Below are positions 40,577 through 51,577 of a DNA stretch of 64,000 nucleotides, in pieces. Numbering within the stretch: the stretch's first letter is position 1; every line of letters begins with the position of its first letter. The DNA comes from Nakaseomyces glabratus (taxonomy: Eukaryota > Ascomycota > Saccharomycetes > Saccharomycetales > Saccharomycetaceae). The stretch lies in assembly GCF_010111755.1 (NCBI RefSeq), contig NC_088960.1, positions 1-64,000 on the forward strand, given 5' to 3'. A program made the position numbers and the translations under genes. Under the pieces are notes generated by a model. It was not told where the DNA came from. It worked only from the letters and a program-made list of their open reading frames with translations, and searched no databases.

Positions 40577-43150
40577 CTAGTTGATAAAGTAGCCATTATC
40601 TTCCAGATACTTTCTAACAACCTCACCATCTCTTGCAACCCATTTTGATTTACTAGTAGCAGTGTCTAACGCTTGAGCTAGGGTTTGATCAAAACCCTTT
40701 GTTGGTTTGTCACTGAAAAATTGTTTCACGTCATCTATCTTTTCCACAGATGCAAGAGATGATACTGATACAGTTAAGACACCACCAAGAACAGGGGAAC
40801 CTGGCTGTAGTTTCTTAATAATTTCAGTCCAGTTTTGTTTTAAAAACTCCCACATGGCCAATATACCTTCCTTGTGAGTTCTCAAACCTTGCATTGGAAT
40901 ATAGAAATCTTGACTCAAGACTGTTCCATCTAATAGATACGATAGTGTTTTGGTAATCAATTTATCTTCTTTGAATTTACCAAGGGCTCTCAAAGCAGCC
41001 AGTTTTTCATCAGTCGCCATTGGGTTCTTATAGATATTGTATAGTTTCTGGTAGCTTTCTTCACCACCTTTGCTTGCAACAGTATTAAAGACGGATGGTT
41101 TGATCAATGCAGGAATGGCCTTCTTATCACCAGAGATATATTTATTAAACATGTCAATGGCTGCAGATTGAGCTTTTTCATCATCATTACTACATGCAAC
41201 ATCAAACAGTAAGACTTTTAGTTTTTGTGTGGAATATGAGTCTTCGTTGGAGAATTCCCAACCTAATTTATGAGCCTTCTCTATGGACAATTTGGTCACG
41301 TAGTTCTTCAATCCAGTCTTGATAGATTCATCTTCAAAAACCCAAGCAGACTCAAGAGCAGAAATACTATTTATCATTTGTGTCCAAACTACAAAGGATT
41401 CTTCATTGCTCCAATTGGAAATCAAGTTCAAAAAGTTTGTTGTAGAAGTGTAGCCCGAGGAGGCCAAAGACTTAACGTCAGCAACAAGACCTGTTCTATC
41501 CTCGACTGACAAAAATTCGGCTTGCTTACTTAATTTTGCCCATCTTTCATCACTGTAGCATGTTACATAAACACCAGCTTGATTACCATTAATCTTAAAA
41601 AATTCATTGTCCTTTAGTTCAATAGTCTTCTCTCTCTCATCTAGATTAATGTTATTGTCAATGCCATCCTTGGTCTTAATTGCCAAGAATACAGGATATA
41701 GAGTTTCATCCTCTTCAGGCTTGACATCGCCAGTGGACAAAAATCTGTGTTGCGTGAAGCTGATCTTTTCGCCTTCTTCATTAACAGTAACAATTGGGTA
41801 TCCAATCTGTTTTGTCCAAATATTCATAACCTTGGTGACATCCTTCCCGGAAGCTTCTGAAAGAGAGTCCCATAAATCTTCAGTTTTAGCATTACCATAC
41901 TTGAACTTATTCAAATATTCAGCAACACCCTTAATGAAAATATCTTCACCCAACCATTTTGAAATCATTCTTAGCAGAGAAGAACCCTTGGAGTACGAAA
42001 TTGCATCAAAGATTTGATTGATTTCATCCGCGTTCTTCACAGGTACTTCAATTGGATGAGATGATCTCAAAGAATCAAGTGATAAAGCACGTTGCAAACT
42101 ATCGGCAACGTACTGTTGCCAGACGTTCCATTGTGGCTGAAACTCGTTACAAGAGTACCAAGACATCCAAGTTGCAAAACCTTCGTTTAGCCACAGACCT
42201 TCCCACCAATCCATGGTAACCAAGTTACCAAACCATTGATGAGCCAATTCATGTTGAATAACTTCAGCAACTCTTTGGATACGGTCCAGAGTGGAGTTCT
42301 CCTTATCAAGTAGTAAATCGACGACCCTGTAAGTCACTAGACCCCAGTTTTCCATCGCACCAGCTGAGAATTCATGAACAGCAACCATATCCATCTTTGG
42401 AAGAGGATACTCAATATCAAATGTGGATTCAAAAAATTTCAATGTTCTAGCAGTCAATGAAGCTGCAAACTCACCTAGATGTTCATCACCTGGAGTAGAA
42501 TAAATACGCACAGGAATACGGAATTCTTTACTTTCAACATACTTCAATTCTGCAACAATGAAGGCAATCAGATAAGTAGACATCTTTGGAGTTGTGTTAA
42601 ACTTTGTAATCTTCTTTTCACCCTCAATAGTCTCAGATTTGACATCCATATTGGACAATTGAGTCAAATGCTTGTCAGAAATCAAAGTCACATCAAAGGT
42701 TGATTTTAAGTTTGGCTCGTCAAAACAAGGGAAAGCTCTTCTAGCATCAGTTGCTTCCATCTGGGTGGTGGCCATATATTTGGTCTCACCAGTCTGCTTG
42801 TCCTCGTACTTGGCTCTGTAGAAACCTGCCATCTGATCATTCAGGATACCAATGAACTTGATCTCCAGTTTGACTGATTTCTTCTCAGACAGGGTACCTT
42901 TCTCAAAGACAAATTCGGTGACTTGGGCAGCTTCATCAACCTTGATTTCACTTGGAGTGATGGAACCATCCAGTGTCACAGCCTTGATATCAATCTCAAG
43001 GGTGTTCAGACTGATAGAGTCCACAGTACTATCATTGACCTGTAGGTCAATGGTTACAGAACCATCAAACTTAAAAGTTTCAAAAGATGGCTCCAGCACT
43101 AAATCGTAGTGCAGTGGAGTGACATTACTAGGCAGAATTTCACGATCCAT
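40577..43150 (-). CDS. AAP1: M1 zinc aminopeptidase (arginine/alanine aminopeptidase)
   Basis: An 857-residue metallopeptidase of the M1 family (yeast Aap1 is 856) that removes N-terminal residues from peptides. Residues 1-200 form the N-terminal beta domain, with 258-330 in the catalytic domain: GAMEN (264-268) binds the substrate N-terminus, HELAH (300-304) with Glu323 in LWLNEGFATW ligates zinc. Residues about 530-857 form the C-terminal armadillo-like helical domain. There is no signal peptide, so it is cytosolic. Yeast Aap1 also influences glycogen level. The paralogue Ape2 has a mitochondrial leader that is absent here, and the gene order (INM1, YHK8) supports AAP1. Confidence 0.96.
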   Translation of the reverse strand: MDREILPSNVTPLHYDLVLEPSFETFKFDGSVTIDLQVNDSTVDSISLNTLEIDIKAVTLDGSITPSEIKVDEAAQVTEFVFEKGTLSEKKSVKLEIKFIGILNDQMAGFYRAKYEDKQTGETKYMATTQMEATDARRAFPCFDEPNLKSTFDVTLISDKHLTQLSNMDVKSETIEGEKKITKFNTTPKMSTYLIAFIVAELKYVESKEFRIPVRIYSTPGDEHLGEFAASLTARTLKFFESTFDIEYPLPKMDMVAVHEFSAGAMENWGLVTYRVVDLLLDKENSTLDRIQRVAEVIQHELAHQWFGNLVTMDWWEGLWLNEGFATWMSWYSCNEFQPQWNVWQQYVADSLQRALSLDSLRSSHPIEVPVKNADEINQIFDAISYSKGSSLLRMISKWLGEDIFIKGVAEYLNKFKYGNAKTEDLWDSLSEASGKDVTKVMNIWTKQIGYPIVTVNEEGEKISFTQHRFLSTGDVKPEEDETLYPVFLAIKTKDGIDNNINLDEREKTIELKDNEFFKINGNQAGVYVTCYSDERWAKLSKQAEFLSVEDRTGLVADVKSLASSGYTSTTNFLNLISNWSNEESFVVWTQMINSISALESAWVFEDESIKTGLKNYVTKLSIEKAHKLGWEFSNEDSYSTQKLKVLLFDVACSNDDEKAQSAAIDMFNKYISGDKKAIPALIKPSVFNTVASKGGEESYQKLYNIYKNPMATDEKLAALRALGKFKEDKLITKTLSYLLDGTVLSQDFYIPMQGLRTHKEGILAMWEFLKQNWTEIIKKLQPGSPVLGGVLTVSVSSLASVEKIDDVKQFFSDKPTKGFDQTLAQALDTATSKSKWVARDGEVVRKYLEDNGYFIN

Positions 43151-44100
43151 TCCTAGTATATTGTTAAAGTCTCTTCGAATCTATTATTCCTCAGTGGTTA
43201 AAAGCAGGACTACCAAGACACAACTTTATTACTACTGTGCAAAACTTTAAATAACCCAACTTCTTTGCTAATTGTAATACTCGATGAGCATCAACTGGAA
43301 ATTTCCAACTCAACCACTCAAGTTTGATGAAAAAAAAATGTGTCAACAAAGCAGAGAAAAAAAAAAGGTCCAGAACAGCGCTGCAAAGGATAAATTGGAC
43401 TGGAATTTCCTGAAAATCGGTTGGTGCAGAGAACATTCGTTGCATCTGACACATTTCCCAATTGGGAAACCTTCTAGAAGTCCAATCTTGGCTTTGCCTT
43501 TGAAGCACAACTTTTAAGGTTTTAGGAACTGATCGATGCAAAATGGAGTTGTCTAGCGCTATAGTGTTGTTGGTACCTTTGATACACATATGCCAATGCA
43601 TATTTGCCAGCGGCTACCTCTTATACTAGTAATATTGTTGCGTTTTAAACCTCGTTTGCACCGGCAACTGTTTACCTTTGAGTGGATCTTTGTTCCTTTA
43701 TGTACTGTATGCTGTTATCTCCGGCACCGTCATTTGTTTTATCAGAAAAATATTGACGTAGTTACCCATTGTCAGTGTAAGTTATTGTGCTTCTCTGATT
43801 CCATGTGAACTTGGCACTATGTGTTGTTTCGAACACTCTACCCCCCTCCTAGCCAAGAGCTTATCGAATTATACAGGAGATAAGCAACATCCCGGAGTTA
43901 AAAAAAGTGTATACTTGAACAATGGAAAGCTTTCTGAAAAAAAAAATCTGAAAACTGAAAACTTCGATTAACTCCGCGAATGCGATGAGCTAAGCAGCAA
44001 ATATATAAATACTGGTGTCAAAGGTCTTATTTCATAATTTCAGATTGCTCGACTTCTATATCTTACACTATTACACAACCAAAATCAGCAACAATAGAAA
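43151..44100. promoter_or_regulatory. Divergent promoter, AAP1 and YHK8
   Basis: A 950-bp region with no credible gene (the 136-codon minus-strand frame at 43191-43601 resembles nothing). Near YHK8 it contains a PAC motif GCGATGAGCT (43982-43991), preceded by TCCGCGAA (43973-43980), a weak look-alike of the Pdr1 drug-response element. A TATATAAATA stretch at about 44001 fits a TATA box for YHK8, about 100 bp upstream of its ATG. Confidence 0.6.
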
Positions 44101-45597
44101 ATGTCAGAATCTATATCGATGAAGGACTCAGATTCGTGCAATCAAATAGACGCAGAAAGTAAAAGTGCATTGTCTGCCAATGAGCAAACAGAGTTTGAAG
44201 TTAGTTTCAGTGAGGATGGGGATCCAGACCCTGAAAACATTGCCAGACATCTTCCTTTAGTAAGGAAGTACTACATATCTTCGCTAATTACTCTGACATC
44301 GACAGTGATAACGATTATATCCTCTTGTTGGTCATTGGCGTCGCCAAATATCATGAAACACTTCCACATATCTCATGAAGTCAGTACATTGGGTATAACC
44401 CTGTATATCTTTGGTCTTGGGTTTGGACCACTATTTTTATCACCAATTAGTGAACTATACGGAAGACGTATAACATTCGTATCATCATTATTTTTAAGTA
44501 TAATATGGCAATGCCTGACAACCTGGTCAAAAACCATTGAAGGTGTCTTATTCGGTAGATTCCTTTCAGGGTTTTTTGGATCTGTTTTTCTAAGTGTTGC
44601 AGGTGGTGCTATAAGTGATATCTTCAGTAAGAAACAAATCGGTATTCCAATGGCCATCTACACCACTGCCGCCTTTTTGGGTCCATCCCTGGGACCAATT
44701 ATTAGCGGTGCTTTATATCATGCCAACTATAAATGGACTTTTGTGACATTGCTTATTGCATCAGGTGTATGTTTGACTCTTATTGTTATATCTGTACCGG
44801 AAACCTATGCTCCAGTATTATTGATTAAGAAGGCACAGCGGTTAAGAGAAGAGACTGGTGATGATAGATACTACGCACCACTTGAAATTACAAGAAAAGA
44901 AACTAGTATTTTTAAATCTGTCGTTTTATCTGCCAAGAGACCATTCGGTCTGCTGTTGAGAGATCCAATGATGGGTGTACTATGTTTTTATACAGGATTA
45001 GTCTTGGCTATTGTTTACCTCTACTTTGTTGCTTTTCCATATGTCTTTGAGACACTCTATCATTTCACTGTCATGGAAGTTGGATGTTCATACATTGGTC
45101 TAATGGTGGGTATGCTTTTAGCTTCACCAACAAGTTATATCTTTCAGAAAAGATATGATGCCAAGGTTGAAAGAAACGGTGGTGTGAGAACTCCAGAAAT
45201 GAGATTCGAGCCTTTATACTACGGTGCTTTTTGTACACCTATAGGATTAATGATATTTGCTTGGACGTGTTACTCACATGTTCACTGGATTGGCCCCCAA
45301 ATCGGTAGTGCCATCTTTGGTGTAGGTGTTTACTTTGTTTTCGTTGGTGTCTTCGGCTACACTGTTGATGCCTATCGTAAGTACGCTGCTTCCGGCATGG
45401 CATGCAACTCATTTGTGAGAAGTGTCATGAGTGGTGTGTTCCCACTTTTCGGACTTCAAATGTATAAAGGTATGGGAGTCAACTGGGCCGGTTTCCTTAT
45501 TGCCATGGTGACAGTTCTGATGATACCAGTGCCATTTCTTTTTGACAGATACGGACCATACTTGAGATCAAAATCGCCATATGCATGGGATGATTAA
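44101..45597 (+). CDS. YHK8: DHA1-family drug:H+ antiporter (MFS)
   Basis: A 498-residue major facilitator with 12 predicted membrane helices, of the fungal multidrug:H+ antiporter type (S. cerevisiae Yhk8 is 514). An acidic, Ser-rich N-tail (1-55) precedes helix 1 at about 58-80. The loop 2-3 motif SELYGRRITF is MFS motif A, and LGPSLGPIISGALY in helix 5 is motif C, the antiporter signature. The central cytoplasmic loop (about residues 235-285) is rich in charged residues. The C-terminal half has six more helices. Substrate is unknown; the yeast gene is linked to azole response by expression. Adjacent AAP1 and FSH1 match the YHR047C-YHR049W order. Confidence 0.94.
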   Translation: MSESISMKDSDSCNQIDAESKSALSANEQTEFEVSFSEDGDPDPENIARHLPLVRKYYISSLITLTSTVITIISSCWSLASPNIMKHFHISHEVSTLGITLYIFGLGFGPLFLSPISELYGRRITFVSSLFLSIIWQCLTTWSKTIEGVLFGRFLSGFFGSVFLSVAGGAISDIFSKKQIGIPMAIYTTAAFLGPSLGPIISGALYHANYKWTFVTLLIASGVCLTLIVISVPETYAPVLLIKKAQRLREETGDDRYYAPLEITRKETSIFKSVVLSAKRPFGLLLRDPMMGVLCFYTGLVLAIVYLYFVAFPYVFETLYHFTVMEVGCSYIGLMVGMLLASPTSYIFQKRYDAKVERNGGVRTPEMRFEPLYYGAFCTPIGLMIFAWTCYSHVHWIGPQIGSAIFGVGVYFVFVGVFGYTVDAYRKYAASGMACNSFVRSVMSGVFPLFGLQMYKGMGVNWAGFLIAMVTVLMIPVPFLFDRYGPYLRSKSPYAWDD

Positions 45598-46235
45598 TCT
45601 GCCTTATCCCTGAATATAACAGCAGCACGAACCATTTGATCTTTTTTTAGTCATTTTGAAATTTAATAATAGTTATATATATATTTACGTAGTTGGCACA
45701 GTTTATGTGCTGCATTTTTCATTAAAACTAATAATTAATATATCTTTATCATCGACGTCTTAGCGTCTTCTTTATTTTTCCAATATTCACCTGGGGGTAG
45801 TAACTCAGAGAAGCAAACACACATTCAGGCTAATCACTTTGTTCAATATTATTCAATTCAATATCGCACATTTAAAGTATGTAATCCAAAATGACGTAAT
45901 TTTCTTTTGAATCTCTCGATGCCTGAAAATTTTGATGGAAAAGAAAGAAAACTCATAATGGAGCTCTTAGAATATTCCGTGTAGGTTGCCTCTGAGGGAC
46001 TCTATGTAGTTTAACTCGATGATTTCGAGATGGTTGCAACCATATTTGACATCAAAGATATTGTTTATAGCATCGCAATTGTATTTTTTTCTTCATATTT
46101 AAGAGGTTAAGGTCATTTGAGTTTCTTTCTGTCCTTGTGTCCACTTGTAATTTTGAGTTTTAATATTCCAATAAATTTAAAGAATAACGATAAGTTTTTT
46201 TCGCATACCGATTTGCACTCACATAAATTGAAAAG
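45598..46235. other. Intergenic, YHK8 to FSH1
   Basis: AT-rich 3' flank of YHK8 and FSH1 promoter. No gene and no clear motif; only a short frame of about 20 codons at 45919. Confidence 0.6.
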
Positions 46236-46961
46236 ATGACCGCTAGCGCTGCTCCAAGACTATTATTCCTACACGGGTTTTTGCAAAATGGTAAAGTATT
46301 CTCAGAGAAGTCTTCCGGTATCAGAAAGTTGTTGAAGAAGGCTGACATACAGTGCGATTATATCGATGCTCCAGTTATGCTTGAGAAGAAAGATTTGCCA
46401 TTTGAAATGGATGATGAAAAATGGGCTGCAACTCTAGAGGCAGATGTCAACAGAGCTTGGTTCTATCACAGTGAAATCTCCAAAGAACTGGACTTGACTG
46501 AAGCTATTAACACCGTTGCTAATCATATAAAGGAAAATGGGCCATACGATGGTATTGTTGGATTTTCTCAAGGTGCTGCTCTATCTACTATCATCACTAA
46601 CAAGATCTCTGAACTGGTACCTAGTCATCCAGAATTCAAAGTCAGTTTAGTCATTTCTGGTTATTCATTTACTGAACCAGATCCAGAAAATCCAGGTCAA
46701 TTGAGAATCACAGAAAAGTACAGAGAATCATTCAAGCCAAACCCTGAATCACAAACTAAAATGCTATTTGTATATGGTGCCTCCGATATGGCTGTGCCTT
46801 CTGAGAGATCCAAGTATCTATACAACTTGTACAAGGAATCTTTTGGAGAAGATGCGGAAGGTACAAAATTGCATGCATTTGAACATCCAGGTGGCCATAT
46901 GGTTCCAAACAAAAAGGACATTATCAGACCAATTGTTGAACAAATTACATCATCTTTATAG
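46236..46961 (+). CDS. FSH1: Family of serine hydrolases protein Fsh1
   Basis: A 241-residue alpha/beta-hydrolase (yeast Fsh1 is 243). An N-terminal strand leads to [10 protein letters not shown] (oxyanion hole, residues 9-18). The nucleophile elbow GFSQGAA puts the catalytic Ser at 111; Asp in [12 protein letters not shown] and His in [11 protein letters not shown] complete the triad. The family is related to human OVCA2 and acts as a general carboxylesterase; the physiological substrate is unsettled. Cytosolic, with no signal peptide. Position between YHK8 and SMF2 matches YHR049W. Confidence 0.96.
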   Translation: MTASAAPRLLFLHGFLQNGKVFSEKSSGIRKLLKKADIQCDYIDAPVMLEKKDLPFEMDDEKWAATLEADVNRAWFYHSEISKELDLTEAINTVANHIKENGPYDGIVGFSQGAALSTIITNKISELVPSHPEFKVSLVISGYSFTEPDPENPGQLRITEKYRESFKPNPESQTKMLFVYGASDMAVPSERSKYLYNLYKESFGEDAEGTKLHAFEHPGGHMVPNKKDIIRPIVEQITSSL

Positions 46962-47742
46962 ATTTTAGCATGATAGCCCCCTGTATGCCGATTTCCAAAT
47001 GGTTTAACGGGAATTGCACTTCCCATTTATAGACTACCCGATAAATACACGTTCATATAATTAAAGATGACAGCATATTCGCCAAATTCTTTCAATCACC
47101 AAGTCCGATGCGCAATCTAAAGTTAGTACACCTTATGGCAACGCCCGACTAAATACTTCTAAATAGGGTATATAGTAAAAACAAAATCAGTGTCACAACA
47201 AACTATGAGATTGCTTATCGTATATGATTTACAAAAAGCTAACGTTGGGAACCTATGCATGTCATGATATGCATAACAGCTCTATGTTTATTGCCTTTAA
47301 AGTATATATTGGTAGCAATTTACGAAAATTTTAAGAGTGTCTATTTCCCGTTGCGTAGGATTGGCATCGGTGAACTCAACTAGGATTCAATTAACGTGAA
47401 CCTTATGAGTTATTGCAGCTTAGATTAATATACACATGGTAACTATCGGTATAGACTCACTAAGGACATTATTACACTGTAGTTGATAGGGGATCAAGAG
47501 ATTTTTCCGGCTCTTTGTGCATTTGAAAGTTAACCAAGATAGACAAGATTTCGAGGGATTTTCAGGTTAAGAAGTTTCATTTTATTAACGTGAGTAACCT
47601 GGCTACTAAACATTGAATAGAGCATCATTGTAATCATAAGTAGTTAAAGATTTCAAGTTGTGAGGCGGTAGAAGTATTTGCAAAATTACATTAAACTCAA
47701 AAGTGGCATAATCAAAAGACACACCAAACAGGATAAGCCAAC
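46962..47742. other. Intergenic, FSH1 to SMF2
   Basis: A 781-bp gap holding the FSH1 terminator and SMF2 promoter; AT-rich, with no gene, repeat or recognised motif. Confidence 0.6.
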
Positions 47743-49368
47743 ATGCCAGTAGCACGAGAAAGTTCAAGAAATTCTCTATCACAGATGTTTCTGCGAGAAG
47801 AGAGCGAGGAACTACCGATGATAGCTACATCATCAAGGATGCAAAATCTAATTAGGATCGGTAAGAAATATGCGCGATTTATTGGGCCTGGCCTCATGGT
47901 ATCAGTCTCATATATGGATCCCGGTAATTATAGTACAGCGGTAGCAGCCGGTTCTGCTCACAAGTACAAGCTACTGTTTTCGATGTTTGTTTCTAACCTC
48001 ATGGCGGGATTTCTACAATGTTTATGCGCGAGATTAGGCGCAGTTACGGGACTTGATTTGGCTCAAAATTGTAAGAAGCATTTACCATATGGACTTAACA
48101 TAACACTTTATATTTTAGCTGAGATAGCAATCATTGCGACAGATTTAGCAGAAGTTGTGGGAACTGCGATCTCACTGAATATTCTATTGGGGATTCCACT
48201 ACCCATCGGAGTTGTTTTGACCGTTATTGATGTTCTTATCGTGTTAATGGCGTACAAGCCCAATGGGGATCTAAAACTTATAAGATACTTTGAACTCTTT
48301 GTCTCCTTTTTGGTTATTTGTACTGTTATCTGTTTTGCAATTGAGCTTTTTTATGTCAAATTGGGTCCAGCTTCGGATATTTTCAAGGGATTTTTACCAA
48401 GTAAAGCTGTCATTGAGGGTGATGGGTTGTATTTAAGTTTAGCCATTTTAGGTGCTACTGCAATGCCTCATTCCTTGTATCTGGGTTCAGGGGTGGTTCA
48501 GCCAAGATTGAGAGACTATGATATCAAGCACGGTTATTACTCACCAGATGAGCTCGATATTGATAATAACCATCAGGATTATAAGCCTTCTCTTGAGTCA
48601 GTACAAGAGACACTACATTACACAGTTGCAGAATTACTAGTTTCCTTATTTACTATAGCTCTTTTTGTGAACTGCGCAATCCTTATTGTTAGTGGTGCCA
48701 CTTTATTTGAGACTCCCCAGGATGCTGATATTGCTGATTTATTTTCTATCTATGAGTTGTTGTCTAATACTTTATCCAAGAGTGCAGGTACTATATTTGC
48801 GTTGGCTCTGCTATTTTCGGGACAAAGCGCGGGTATTGTTTGTACTTTAAGTGGTCAAATTGTGAGTGAGGGTTTTTTAAATTGGACCATAGCACCTGCC
48901 TTGAGAAGGTCGTTGACAAGAGCTGTAGCTATAACACCTTGTTTAATATTGGTCATGGTATCTGGGCGTAGTGGGCTTTCGAATTCTTTATATGCTTCGC
49001 AAGTTGTGTTATCGGTTTTACTACCTTTTGTATCAGCACCGCTACTATATTTTACTAGTAATAAGAACATCATGAGGATAGAAATGATTGATAGAAAACT
49101 TCCTGCAACTTCAATTTTTTCTACACCAGGCAATGTCGAGCAAAACAAGAAGAAATACGGGAAAGTACGTCTTGATGAAGATGAGGAAGAGGTCATTCCC
49201 TTACAGGATATGGAAACTGAAACTGAAACAGATCAAAGTCAACATCAAGATCAAAATATCGAATATAAGGATATGAGCAATAGCACGTTTGTGAATATCC
49301 TAGCAGTTACTGTTTGGCTCCTCATTTCTGGCTTAAACTTGTACATGCTAAAGAACTTAGATAAGTGA
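47743..49368 (+). CDS. SMF2: NRAMP-family manganese transporter
   Basis: A 541-residue divalent-metal transporter of the NRAMP family (yeast Smf2 is 549). Smf2 resides in intracellular vesicles and supplies Mn to the Golgi, mitochondria and Sod2. The metal-binding DPGN in helix 1 (residues 59-62, YMDPGNYSTA) and the helix 6 motif ATAMPHSLYLGSG (about 240-252) are intact. About 11 membrane helices follow a basic, Ser-rich N-tail; a charged acidic stretch near residues 480-510 precedes the final helix. In yeast the protein is regulated by Bsd2-dependent vacuolar degradation. Position between FSH1 and COX6 matches YHR050W. Confidence 0.96.
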   Translation: MPVARESSRNSLSQMFLREESEELPMIATSSRMQNLIRIGKKYARFIGPGLMVSVSYMDPGNYSTAVAAGSAHKYKLLFSMFVSNLMAGFLQCLCARLGAVTGLDLAQNCKKHLPYGLNITLYILAEIAIIATDLAEVVGTAISLNILLGIPLPIGVVLTVIDVLIVLMAYKPNGDLKLIRYFELFVSFLVICTVICFAIELFYVKLGPASDIFKGFLPSKAVIEGDGLYLSLAILGATAMPHSLYLGSGVVQPRLRDYDIKHGYYSPDELDIDNNHQDYKPSLESVQETLHYTVAELLVSLFTIALFVNCAILIVSGATLFETPQDADIADLFSIYELLSNTLSKSAGTIFALALLFSGQSAGIVCTLSGQIVSEGFLNWTIAPALRRSLTRAVAITPCLILVMVSGRSGLSNSLYASQVVLSVLLPFVSAPLLYFTSNKNIMRIEMIDRKLPATSIFSTPGNVEQNKKKYGKVRLDEDEEEVIPLQDMETETETDQSQHQDQNIEYKDMSNSTFVNILAVTVWLLISGLNLYMLKNLDK

Positions 49369-51118
49369 ACCTTGTTGTCTATTTGAAAAGCCTCTCAGTT
49401 GATCTTTTTTATGTGCTCATTAGTATTGTAAGTCTAATTGATAAATTGAACTTAATTGAGGTAGTTCTTATAATCTACCGTTATTTAATATATATCATTT
49501 TATATTAGCACTCACACACCATTTCAATATACTTCATTTTTTGCATTGACAGTAAACTCAAATAAGAGGTTTTATCTTTAAAGGTTTGTCCTTCATCACC
49601 TAACAATAAAAAATGCACGGCAAGGCTTCACAATTTATTAACTTTAACAATTGTAAAAGCGTTCATTTGAATTACTATTTACATCTAATAAAATAATTGT
49701 AATGGGGGAATTATGACAGGAGAATGAAAGTTCGGTCATGTGTTATAATACAAGGGAAACCGCAGAGTATTTATTCGGGTAAACCCAAAGTGGGCAACGA
49801 GCCAATCACAGACAAGCAAATTTTGGGCCACATACAAAGGCTGCATGTAATAAAAAAAGAACACAATAGGATGTAAATAGCATTATAGAGTGTCAGTACA
49901 ATTAACTGTAGCTGACAGGTTAACAATGGTTGTATACTAGCCCAGTTGCAGTTTCCATCGAAGGTCTACACTACTTAGTGTAACTACGATTTTGTATCGG
50001 TGTTTGTAGAGATTAGTAAGTGATTCCTCGAGAAACAGGATAGGAATACAAAACCTATTTTTTTGCCCTTGTAGTAACGACAGAGAAGTCTTTGAAATGT
50101 AGCTTGAGTATTGTAAGCTTCTTGAATTCAGCTACTCTTAGAAGCGGTATATCCGTTCTGGTTTGAAACTGGCCAATCGGGAGCTCAGATTGTTGCTTCA
50201 AATTTTCGTTAAATTGTTCAAGTTTCTGTTTTCTGAACCTGTGAAGTTATCGAAAAGGACCAACATTGCTAAGAAAGCTTTGTAAAGAAATGATTCAAAC
50301 TGCTAACTACGATTGCATACTGAAAGAGGATTGACCTACAATATTTGAGTATTAATGACTTCCCTTCTCTTTTCCACCCCGGGGGGGGGGGGGGCAGTAA
50401 GAAATACTATGTGAATGCAGTGGATTAGAGTGGGGGTGGAGGACACTTGCTGGATTGGGATAGGTACGGTACGGTACAGCTTGTAGGCTATTGTAAATGC
50501 AACCATGATTACGATTCCCACAAAGAGTGGTTTAGTAATTTTTCCCACTATCTTTGTTCGAGGAAGCCTTTCGAACTAATTCCTACACATTTTGACTTTT
50601 GTCGTTGTCCTTTTTCTGTTTCTTGCTCCCCTTCTAAATGGTACTATGGGATTTTATCTGACAAGAAATTTGTTCCAATCACAATCCTTACTTTCATCCT
50701 TTGACCATTTTTTTCCTGTTCTTTGAAAGCTCATTGGGTCTCTTATAATCGAAAAGTTTTTCTATTTATTTGTAGCATTGTAGTTAAGTTTCTTGCATTT
50801 GATATTTATTTGAGAGCAAATAAAAGCACTTTACTTAGTTCCTTTCACTAATTTAATACAAAATCTTTCTTGATTAACAAAGAGCTCTTTTTTTTAAAAG
50901 TTATTCACCGTTAGTCAACTGAAAAAAAGAGACAAGACCAGACTCAAATATTGGAAAATACGTCAAACACTGATAATACAAAGCTTTATCCTGTGCTATT
51001 TCAATAACTTGACAATAAAAAATAAACAGTGGAAACTTGTAAACCTAAGAAAGTTCACAAGCTCCCATTAAAACCAAGTCAAAAAAAAATCAAACTATAA
51101 CTAAAACCAAAGCAAAAC
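49369..51118. other. 1.75-kb intergenic, SMF2 to COX6
   Basis: This is an unusually long gap. It contains a Reb1 site CGGGTAA (49776-49782), CCAATCA boxes at 49802-49808 and 50675-50681 that could bind the Hap2/3/4/5 complex, and a homopolymer of 14 G after CCCC (50377-50394). The 50675 box lies 440 bp upstream of COX6, whose yeast homologue is Hap-controlled. No credible frame is present. Confidence 0.6.
50377..50394 (+). repeat. C4G14 homopolymer tract
   Basis: CCCC followed directly by fourteen G in AT-rich intergenic DNA, 0.73 kb upstream of COX6. Such tracts are prone to slippage and sequencing error. Confidence 0.85.
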
Positions 51119-51577
51119 ATGTTGTCCAGAACACTACTCAGAGCACCAGTCTTCAAGAGAACTTTGTTGACATCAGCTACTAGGGCTACTCCACTCTCAT
51201 TGAGAGTTGCTACGTGGAGTCCGCAAATAACCTCCATTAGAAAGTACTCCGACCACCACGATGAGGAGACATTTGAAGAGTTCACTGCTAGATATGAGAA
51301 GGAATTTGATGAAGCATACGATTTGTTTGAAGTCCAAAGAGTGTTGAACAACTGTTTCTCTTATGACTTGGTCCCAGCCCCAGCTGTCATCGAGAAGGCT
51401 TTGAGAGCTGCTAGAAGAGTCAATGACTTGCCAACTGCAGTTAGAGTATTTGAAGCTTTAAAGTACAAGGTTGAAAATGAGGACCAATACAAGGCTTATT
51501 TGGATGAACTAAAAGAAGTTAGAGAAGAATTGGGTGTTCCTCTAAAGGAAGATCTATTCCCATCTTCATCCCAATAA
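51119..51577 (+). CDS. COX6: Cytochrome c oxidase subunit VI
   Basis: A 152-residue nuclear-encoded subunit of complex IV (yeast Cox6 is 148; Cox5a family in animals). Residues 1-42 form a basic, Ser/Thr-rich amphipathic mitochondrial presequence without acidic residues. The mature part (EETFEEFTARYEKEFDEAYD... onward) is the all-helical Cox6/Cox5a domain, lying on the matrix face of the complex. The yeast gene is induced by respiration through Hap2/3/4; CCAAT boxes upstream agree with this. Convergent with the GAPDH gene. Corresponds to YHR051W. Confidence 0.96.
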   Translation: MLSRTLLRAPVFKRTLLTSATRATPLSLRVATWSPQITSIRKYSDHHDEETFEEFTARYEKEFDEAYDLFEVQRVLNNCFSYDLVPAPAVIEKALRAARRVNDLPTAVRVFEALKYKVENEDQYKAYLDELKEVREELGVPLKEDLFPSSSQ

